From assembly GCF_029633865.1 (NCBI RefSeq), contig NC_079219.1, positions 52,289,121 to 52,353,120 of the forward strand: a stretch of 64,000 nt of DNA. Direction: 5' to 3'. The position numbers and the translations under genes are program-made. Shown here one piece after another: positions 62,845 through 64,000 of this stretch (position 1 is its first letter; every line of letters starts with the position of its first letter). Source of the stretch: Lampris incognitus (taxonomy: Eukaryota; Chordata; Actinopteri; Lampriformes; Lampridae). Below the pieces are notes generated by a model that saw nothing but the letters and a program-made list of their open reading frames with translations, did not search any database and was not told where the DNA came from.

Positions 62845-63733
62845 GTGCATTCTCAGTGCTGTTCCCAAGCCCGGATAAATGGGGAGGGTTGCATCGGGAA
62901 GGGCATCCGGCATAAAACCTTTCCCACATCAAATATGCAGATCATAAATCAGATTTGCATAATGGATCGGTCAAGGCCCGGGTTACCAACGACCACCACC
63001 AGTACTGTTGGCCAGCAGGAAATTATGCAACTGTTGGGCGAAGGAGAAGAAGAGGGGGAAGGCATGTCCCGAGGCAGTGGGAGAGGAGGAAGGGTAGGAA
63101 TGTGGATGTGAGGGTCAGAAACTTGAACGTTGGCACTATGACTGGTAAAGGGAGAGAGCTGGCTGATATGATGGGGAGAATGAAGGTAGGTATACTGTGT
63201 GTGCAAGAGACCAGGTGAAAGGGGAGTAAGGCCAGGAGCATCGGAGGTGGGTTCAAACTCTTCTACCATGGTGCTAATGGGAGGAGAAATGGGGTAGGGT
63301 TAATCCTGAAGGAAGGGTATGTCAAGAGTGTGCTGGAGGTGAAGAGAGTGTCAGACAGAGTGATGAGTATGGAGCTGGAAATCAAAGGTGTGATGATGAA
63401 TGTTGTCAGCGCATATGCCCCGCAAGTTGGGTGTGAGATGGAAGAGAAAGAAGAATTCTGGAGCGAGTTGGATGAAGTGGTGAATGTACCTAAGGAGGAG
63501 AGAGTGGTGATTGGAGCGGACTTCAATGGGCATGTTGATGAAGGGAACGGAGGTGATGAGGAGGTGATGGGTAGGTATGGGGTCAAGGAGAGGAATGTGG
63601 AAGGACAGATGGTGGTGGATTTTGTGAAAAGGATGGAAATGGCCTTAGTGAATACGAATTTCAAGAAGAGGGAGGAACACAGGGTGACGCATAAGAGTGG
63701 AGGAAAGTGCACACAGGTGGACTATATCTATGA
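62845..63733 (+). mobile_element. RTE-clade LINE, 5' leader and endonuclease part
   Basis: The leader (CCCGGATAAATGGGGAGG, GGGCATCCGGCATAAAACC) is followed by an AP-type endonuclease: LNVGTMTGKGRELADMMG, a strand with VGILCVQETR, then, after a stop near 63218, VVSAYAPQVG, VIGADFNGHV and an end at about 63733. QET and GADFNGH are catalytic boxes of APE-type endonucleases. This is the 5' half of the same kind of LINE as 11019-12172. The RT is absent, and the copy is cut directly against a minus-strand SINE. Confidence 0.8.
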
Positions 63734-64000
63734 TATACTTGAATGATCCCTGTAGGGAAATTACACTCCACATTTAACCCATCCTAGCTGTGTAGCTAGA
63801 AGCAGTGGACAGCCGCCCTGCAGCACCCGGGGACCAACTCCAGTTCGTCTTACCATGCCTCGGTCAGGGGCACAGACAGGAGTATTAACCCTAACATGCA
63901 TGTCTTTTTGATGGTGGGAGAAAACCAGAGCACCCGGAGAAAACCCACCGCAGACATGGGGAGAACACGCAAACTCCACACAGAGGATGACCCCAAGGTT
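63734..64000 (-). mobile_element. tRNA-headed SINE, family B second tail type, copy 6, runs off the window
   Basis: The minus-strand tail (TTAACCCATCCTAGCTG as seen on plus) and core GGAGTTTGCGTGTTCTCC are present. The tRNA head lies beyond the window edge. Confidence 0.85.

Overview
The window is vertebrate nuclear DNA, almost certainly from a teleost fish. Split genes have GT-AG introns. The intergenic and intronic space is packed with tRNA-derived SINEs, Rex3/RTE and L2-like LINEs, a DIRS-type retrotransposon, a Ty3/Gypsy element, a hAT-type MITE and very long perfect microsatellites. Nothing prokaryotic is present: no operons, ribosome binding sites or CRISPR arrays.

Layout. (1) 155-5672, plus strand: the last six coding exons of an SLC6 neutral amino acid transporter that resembles SLC6A18 (B0AT3) most and SLC6A19 next. 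Its 5' part lies outside the window, and its introns carry two SINEs and a split Rex3-like LINE. (2) About 5870-15235: a decayed DIRS-type tyrosine-recombinase retrotransposon. Its inverted terminal repeats, gag remnant, reverse transcriptase, RNase H and recombinase can all be traced, and it is broken up by a SINE, an antisense SINE, an RTE-type LINE and an RTE deletion derivative. (3) 17205-22423, plus strand: a complete eight-exon ferroportin-family gene (slc40a1-like, 587 codons predicted), followed by a roughly 1.5 kb 3' UTR. (4) 22.4-34.3 kb: a gene desert with a hAT-like MITE, SINEs, LINE tails, a local duplication, and a Ty3/Gypsy element with recognisable LTRs and a 5-bp target duplication but almost no pol. 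(5) 34351 to beyond 62512, plus strand: rapgef5, a guanine nucleotide exchange factor for Rap GTPases. Eight coding exons are visible. Two upstream exons appear to belong to a long isoform, and the exon at 45103-45523 appears to be both the first exon of the short isoform and, from an internal acceptor, an internal exon of the long one. The RA and CDC25 catalytic exons lie past the window edge. (6) 54364-55654, minus strand, inside a rapgef5 intron: three candidate exons with consensus splice sites, one continuous frame and a poly(A) signal. This would be a small unrecognised gene or spliced non-coding RNA.

The three main genes have no evident shared pathway: amino acid uptake, iron export and Rap signalling. 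They simply lie in the same orientation. I did not find a new multi-gene system. The most useful leads are the divergent ferroportin paralogue with no visible 5' iron-responsive element, the antisense small transcript candidate, the dual-use rapgef5 exon, the internally deleted RTE derivatives and a SINE family of about 425 bp with several clean target duplications. All coordinates come from reading by eye. Exon edges resting on weak splice sites are marked as such.
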